From contig PWZC01000001.1 of the NCBI GenBank assembly GCA_003567615.1, forward strand, positions 1 through 9,695: 9,695 bases of DNA, read 5' to 3'. The notes beneath the pieces were generated by a model, which saw nothing but the letters and a program-made list of their open reading frames with translations, did no database searches and was not told where the DNA came from. Position 1 is the stretch's first letter. Each line of letters starts with the position of its first letter. The DNA comes from Gemmatimonadota bacterium (GTDB lineage: Bacteria; Gemmatimonadota; Gemmatimonadetes; Longimicrobiales; Gaopeijiaceae). A program made the translations under genes and the position numbers. This document shows, piece after piece, positions 6,606 to 9,695 of the stretch.

Positions 6606-7718
6606 TCAGTGGACCCGGAGGAGGCCCGATTCGATGGTAAGCCCGGGCCCGAAGGCCATGGCCAGGACACGATCTCCCGATCGGACCTGCCCTCCCCGGA
6701 GGAGCTCATCCAGGACGAAGAGGATGGTGGCGCTACTCATGTTGCCGAACTCCTGTAGAACGCGTCGAGAGGCCGCCAGTCCTCCTTCGGCCATCCCAAG
6801 GGTCGCTTCAACCTTGTCGAGGATGGCTCGACCGCCTGGATGAATGGCCAGGTGATCCACCTGGGACCGCTCCACCCCGCTCCGTTCGAGGAGGTTCGCC
6901 AGGACCGGAGACAGATTGGTCCGGATGATCTCGGGAACATAGGTGGAGAGTCGCATGCGGAACCCCTGGTCGCCGATGGTCCAGGCCATGTCCTCCTCCC
7001 CCTCGTCGGTGAGTTCGGTGTGGAATGACTCCAACTCCAGGGCGGGAATCCTGGCGTCCGGACGCGGCTCCCGGGCGCTCACCAGGACCCCGGCTCCGCC
7101 ATCTGCGAAGACCGCTCCGGCAATGAGTTCGTCCGTGTCTTCGGTGAACTTGAGGTGCAGGGTGCAGAGCTCGACGCTCAGCACCAGGACCACCGCATCC
7201 GGATCGCTGCGACAGAAGGCGTGGGCCATGCGTAGCCCCTGGAACGCGGCATAGCACCCCATGAACCCCACATGATAGCGCTGTGTGGTTCCCGGTAGAC
7301 CCAGCGCACGGACCACGTGGTAGTCGGGACCCGGTGCGAAGAATCCCGTGCACGATATGGTGACGACGTGGGTGATGTCGGACGCCGCGATCCCGGGGGT
7401 CTCCCGGACCAGAGCCTGGGCCAGATCCACGAAGAGGCGCCGAGCCTCGCGGGTATAGACCTCATTGCGGCGGCCGGTGCCGGGCGTGGGGAGCAGCCCC
7501 CCGTCCGAATCGAAGAAGAGGGGGTCCCGCACCTCGTCGCTCCAGTCATCGATGACGCTGTGGCGCTTCCGGATCCCCGAATTCCGGTAGATGCTTCGGA
7601 TGATCCGACGCACCCCCCGCCGCCGGGTGGCGTGCTCCTGCACCAGATCACAGGTCCAGTCCTGCTCGTACCGGGGGTCCGGCACCGCAGTGGTGAGGCC
7701 GTGGAGGAAGACGGGCAT
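6606..7718 (-). CDS. Type III polyketide synthase (chalcone/stilbene synthase-like)
   Basis: The product (370 aa) is a homodimeric ketosynthase of the chalcone synthase superfamily. It condenses a starter acyl-CoA with malonyl-CoA units and cyclises the chain, without an acyl carrier protein. The Cys-His-Asn triad is intact: Cys155 in GFMGCYAAFQGLRMA, His293 in AIHPGGRAIL, and Asn326 in EFGNMSSATILFVLDE. The C-terminal AFGPGLTIESGLL at 355-367 matches the family's GFGPG loop. Residues 119-130 (VTISCTGFFAPG) and 197-213 are also typical. Length fits the family (350-400 aa). Bacterial relatives make alkylpyrones, alkylresorcinols, tetrahydroxynaphthalene or dihydroxyphenylacetyl-CoA; the product here cannot be read from sequence. 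The ATG at 7718 is chosen because MPVFLHGLTTAVPDP is the usual N-terminal strand. The 75 extra upstream residues of the open frame cross a hairpin and repeats and look non-coding. First gene of a probable operon with sbtA and sbtB. No strong ribosome binding site is seen. Confidence 0.92.
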   Translation of the reverse strand: MPVFLHGLTTAVPDPRYEQDWTCDLVQEHATRRRGVRRIIRSIYRNSGIRKRHSVIDDWSDEVRDPLFFDSDGGLLPTPGTGRRNEVYTREARRLFVDLAQALVRETPGIAASDITHVVTISCTGFFAPGPDYHVVRALGLPGTTQRYHVGFMGCYAAFQGLRMAHAFCRSDPDAVVLVLSVELCTLHLKFTEDTDELIAGAVFADGGAGVLVSAREPRPDARIPALELESFHTELTDEGEEDMAWTIGDQGFRMRLSTYVPEIIRTNLSPVLANLLERSGVERSQVDHLAIHPGGRAILDKVEATLGMAEGGLAASRRVLQEFGNMSSATILFVLDELLRGGQVRSGDRVLAMAFGPGLTIESGLLRVH

Positions 7719-7791
7719 AGAGGTGCCGCAGCGCGACGGGAATGTTGAAGGAAGGCCGGAGTGCGACCACGGGTCATCGTCTGGGGTCCTG

Positions 7792-7851
7792 CCGGAGACG
7801 GACACCTGCTCCAGGGCACAGCCCCGTGCCTCGCAGCGTGTCCGTCTCCGG
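7792..7851. repeat. 60-nt element with perfect 14-bp inverted repeat and nested inner stems
   Basis: CCGGAGACGGACAC at 7792-7805 is exactly complementary to GTGTCCGTCTCCGG at 7838-7851. Inside it, CTGC (7806-7809) pairs with GCAG (7833-7836) past one bulged C. GGCAC (7815-7819) pairs with GTGCC (7826-7830) around a 6-nt loop. Together these give a long, GC-rich, imperfect hairpin. It lies 73 bp upstream of the polyketide synthase start codon and could be folded in its mRNA leader, act as a small RNA, or be a dispersed palindromic repeat. No T-tract follows on either strand, so a simple intrinsic terminator is not supported. Pairings are seen directly; function is unknown. Confidence 0.65.
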
Positions 7852-7881
7852 ACCGGCCCAAGAGTAACGGGAAATCGGCTG

Positions 7882-7920
7882 CGGAGCATCCTGTACTGGC
7901 TCCGGAGCATGCTGCACTGG
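7882..7920. repeat. Two 18-bp direct repeats at 21-bp spacing
   Basis: CGGAGCATCCTGTACTGG (7882-7899) and CGGAGCATGCTGCACTGG (7903-7920) agree at 16 of 18 positions with a 3-bp gap, i.e. a period of 21 bp or two helical turns. They lie 104-142 bp upstream of the hydrolase-OsmC start and beyond the hairpin element relative to the polyketide synthase. They could be tandem regulator sites, or a remnant of the 21-bp-period intergenic tandem repeats seen in various bacteria. The repeat is observed; the role is inference. Confidence 0.5.
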
Positions 7921-8023
7921 AAGTGAAGAAGAGCCCTGGCCATCTTCCGACTCAGGCGTTCGGGGCCAGTGGCCTCTCCCCGGCGCCTTCCCCGCCTTCC
8001 CCGAAGCCTCCACCTCCGATTCC

Positions 8024-9256
8024 ATGAAGAACCTCGCGGTCACCTTCCTCGGCGCCCTCGGTCACCAACTCACCGCACGACTCAGCCTTCCCGAATCCGG
8101 CGAGCCCCGGGCCTGCGCCCTCTTCGCCCACTGCTTCACCTGCTCCAAGGACCTGAAGCCGGCGGTGAACATCAGCCGGGCCCTCACCGAGCGAGGCTTC
8201 GCAGTGCTCCGCTTCGACTTCACCGGACTCGGAGAGAGCGACGGTGACTTCGCGGACACCGACTTCTCGTCCAATGTGGAGGACCTCCTGGCCGCCGCCC
8301 GCTACATGGAAGAGGAGTGGCATGCTCCGTCGATCCTGGTGGGCCATTCCCTGGGCGGAGCCGCCGTCATCCAGGCCGCCGCTCGTCTGCCAGCGGTCCA
8401 GGCCGTAGCCACCATCGGCTCGCCCTTCGACCCGGAGCACGTGAAAGGTCTGTTTGAAGGGTCGCTGGAGGTGATCCGGGAGGAGGGCGATGCCCAGGTC
8501 AGTATTGCCGGACGCACCTTCACCATCCGGCAGGACTTCCTGGCCGACCTGGAAACCCAGAACATGGAGGCGATTCTGGGTGGGCTCCGGCGCCCGCTGC
8601 TCATCTTCCACTCTCCCGTGGACCAGGTGGTGGGAATCGACAATGCCGCCAGGATCTACCAAGCGGCCCGTCACCCCAAGAGCTTCATCTCGCTGGACGA
8701 CGCCGACCACCTTCTGCTACGGGAGGAGGATTCGCTCTACGTGGGGTCCGTGTTGGCCGCCTGGGCCGGCCGTTACCTCGCGGAGGGTCCCGTGACGGAG
8801 CCCGCCCCGGAGGGGGAAGACGAGGACGGCCGGGTTCGGGTTCAGACCGGGCCGGCAGGGTACCGGACCCGCATCGCCGCCCGAAGCCACGCGCTCCGGG
8901 CCGACGAGCCGGTATCGTTGGGAGGTGACGACACCGGCCCCACTCCCTACGAGCTCCTGGCAGCGGCCCTCGGGAGCTGCACCACCATCACCCTGCGCAT
9001 GTACGCTGACCGGAAGGGGTGGCCCCTGGAAGACGTGGAGGTCCGCCTGGCCCACACCAAGGAGAAGCGGCGTCCCCGTGACCCCGATGCCGATCCCCGC
9101 ACCGACCACCTGGAGCGGGAGTTGGTCCTCCACGGCCCCCTGGACGGAGAACAGCGGGAACGACTCCTCCAGATCGCCGACCGCTGCCCCGTCCACCGCT
9201 CCCTGGAGAGCGGCGTGAAGGTCTCGACCCGCCTGGGATCTCAGGACACCGCCTGA
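8024..9256 (+). CDS. Alpha/beta hydrolase-OsmC fusion protein
   Basis: The product (410 aa) joins two domains. Residues 1-255 form an alpha/beta hydrolase with a complete catalytic triad: Ser109 in the nucleophile elbow VGHSLGG, Asp200 in HSPVDQVVG, and His229 in DDADHLL. An acidic linker (about 257-268, PVTEPAPEGEDEDG) leads to an OsmC/Ohr-type domain at about 270-405. This has the two reactive cysteines, Cys319 in LGSCTTITLRMYADRKGW and Cys388 in RCPVHRSLE. OsmC/Ohr proteins reduce organic hydroperoxides through this cysteine pair. The fusion is a recognised architecture in bacteria, but the hydrolase substrate is not established. It may be an ester or a peroxidised lipid whose hydroperoxide is then handled by the second domain (inference). 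No signal peptide is present, so the protein is cytoplasmic. The start follows family alignment (a leading beta strand, then HQLTARLSLPESG). No Shine-Dalgarno is visible. Transcribed divergently from the polyketide synthase operon. Confidence 0.92.
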   Translation: MKNLAVTFLGALGHQLTARLSLPESGEPRACALFAHCFTCSKDLKPAVNISRALTERGFAVLRFDFTGLGESDGDFADTDFSSNVEDLLAAARYMEEEWHAPSILVGHSLGGAAVIQAAARLPAVQAVATIGSPFDPEHVKGLFEGSLEVIREEGDAQVSIAGRTFTIRQDFLADLETQNMEAILGGLRRPLLIFHSPVDQVVGIDNAARIYQAARHPKSFISLDDADHLLLREEDSLYVGSVLAAWAGRYLAEGPVTEPAPEGEDEDGRVRVQTGPAGYRTRIAARSHALRADEPVSLGGDDTGPTPYELLAAALGSCTTITLRMYADRKGWPLEDVEVRLAHTKEKRRPRDPDADPRTDHLERELVLHGPLDGEQRERLLQIADRCPVHRSLESGVKVSTRLGSQDTA

Positions 9257-9272
9257 CCCCGAACGGGGATCA
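9254..9272. terminator. Short bidirectional hairpin spanning both convergent stop codons
   Basis: The 13 bases between the two convergent genes contain CCCCG-AA-CGGGG (9257-9268). The stop codon TGA of the plus-strand gene (9254-9256) and TCA (9270-9272), which is the TGA stop of the minus-strand gene, extend the stem around one bulged A. The position suits a shared terminator. The stem is short and no T-tract follows on either side, so efficiency is doubtful. Confidence 0.4.
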
Positions 9273-9695
9273 GAAGACCACCTGGCCCTGGACGGCGAGT
9301 TGATGACGGCGAGCGTCGCTCCCGCCCTCCCCCTGACGCACCGACCAGCCGATGGTCAGCTTTTCGCGATTGAAGCCGCTTGTGGCCGCGCTCCGGCTCA
9401 GGTTGACGCCACCCATGAGAATGGTCTGCATGGCGGTAGGGCCCGGAGCCGAGTCCTGCATCCGCTCGACCCGTGCGATGAACTCCGCCCATTCGCGGAC
9501 ACCAAGGGCGCCCAGCACCGACACGCCGGCGAAGGATCGGTCGGATACCCCTTCCACCGATTCCCAGGCGATTCCCATGGCTTCGGCCTTGACCCTCACG
9601 GGCTGACTCCCGGGATCGGCGCCCCAGTAGAGGTGGAGGCTCCCATCCGTATAGGCACGCCCCTGGCCACCGGCCTGGGTCAGGGCATTCCGTGA
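9270..9695 (-). CDS. C-terminal part of a probable outer-membrane beta-barrel protein (partial, runs off right edge)
   Basis: The minus-strand frame is open from base 9695 to the TGA at 9272-9270, giving 141 residues with no stop. The start lies beyond the right edge. An internal GTG at 9599 is not a credible start because coding-like sequence (HLYWGADPGSQPV) continues upstream of it. The visible part consists of alternating polar/hydrophobic stretches typical of beta strands. It ends in LAVQGQVVF, with hydrophobic or small residues at positions 1, 3, 5, 7 and 9 from a C-terminal phenylalanine. That is the usual recognition signature for insertion of outer-membrane barrels by the BAM complex. 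Glycine/asparagine-rich turns (ILMGGVNLSRS, RQGEGGSDARRH) fit extracellular loops or turns. No specific porin family is recognised. The gene converges with the hydrolase-OsmC gene, 13 bp apart. Confidence 0.65.
   Translation of the reverse strand, partial: SRNALTQAGGQGRAYTDGSLHLYWGADPGSQPVRVKAEAMGIAWESVEGVSDRSFAGVSVLGALGVREWAEFIARVERMQDSAPGPTAMQTILMGGVNLSRSAATSGFNREKLTIGWSVRQGEGGSDARRHQLAVQGQVVF

Larger units (their letters stand above)
7719..8023. promoter_or_regulatory. Divergent spacer between the PKS-sbtAB operon and the hydrolase-OsmC gene
   Basis: This 305-bp stretch separates two divergent starts and should hold both promoters. I see no gene in it: the open frames crossing it have no recognisable domain and include repeated sequence. 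It contains a 60-nt element with a perfect 14-bp inverted repeat (7792-7851) and two 18-bp direct repeats (7882-7920). The last ~60 bases before the hydrolase start are C-rich, with no obvious -10 box or Shine-Dalgarno. Promoter positions cannot be assigned. Confidence 0.5.

Noticed and set aside
7792..7851. tRNA or other known structured RNA at the inverted repeat
   Set aside because: It shows no cloverleaf, T-loop or CCA features, and no known riboswitch signature was recognised. It is kept only as an unexplained inverted repeat.
7719..7943. 75-residue N-terminal extension of the polyketide synthase
   Set aside because: It passes through the inverted repeat and the direct repeats and lacks similarity to the chalcone synthase fold, which begins at MPVFLHGL.

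Overview
The window is a GC-rich, densely coded bacterial segment (9,695 bp). It holds eight complete genes and two genes cut by the window edges. Exported, metal-dependent peptidases, a PKD-type lipoprotein and a probable outer-membrane beta-barrel protein point to a diderm heterotroph. The style of the genes recalls Gemmatimonadota or a similar high-GC diderm phylum, but that placement is a guess from gene content only. No mobile element, CRISPR array, tRNA or rRNA was seen.

Left block (1-3389): a signal-peptide-bearing M24B Xaa-Pro aminopeptidase on the minus strand is followed by the start of a membrane-anchored protein that runs off the left edge. Divergently, across a 283-bp spacer containing a 20-bp palindrome, lie an exported M28 zinc peptidase and a small PKD-type lipoprotein. 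These two overlap by ATGA, and a 9-G run sits just before the overlap. The block looks like an envelope or extracellular peptide-degradation module. Next to it (3588-5228) is a complete delta-1-pyrroline-5-carboxylate dehydrogenase, which oxidises the proline catabolite P5C to glutamate. Proline-releasing peptidases and proline catabolism therefore sit side by side.

Central block (5278-7718, minus strand): three co-directional genes are spaced 22 and 16 nt apart: a type III polyketide synthase, an SbtA-type sodium-dependent bicarbonate permease, and an SbtB-like PII protein. SbtA/SbtB is best known from cyanobacterial CO2-concentrating mechanisms. Here it is in an apparent operon with a malonyl-CoA-consuming enzyme, which suggests (as inference) that bicarbonate uptake feeds acetyl-CoA carboxylase and polyketide synthesis. 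This is the most interesting arrangement in the window.

Right block (7719-9695): a 305-bp divergent spacer carries a 60-nt element with a perfect 14-bp inverted repeat and a pair of 18-bp direct repeats at 21-bp spacing. It is followed by a one-piece alpha/beta hydrolase-OsmC fusion on the plus strand. That gene converges, through a short hairpin that includes both stop codons, on the C-terminal part of a probable outer-membrane beta-barrel protein whose start lies beyond the right edge.
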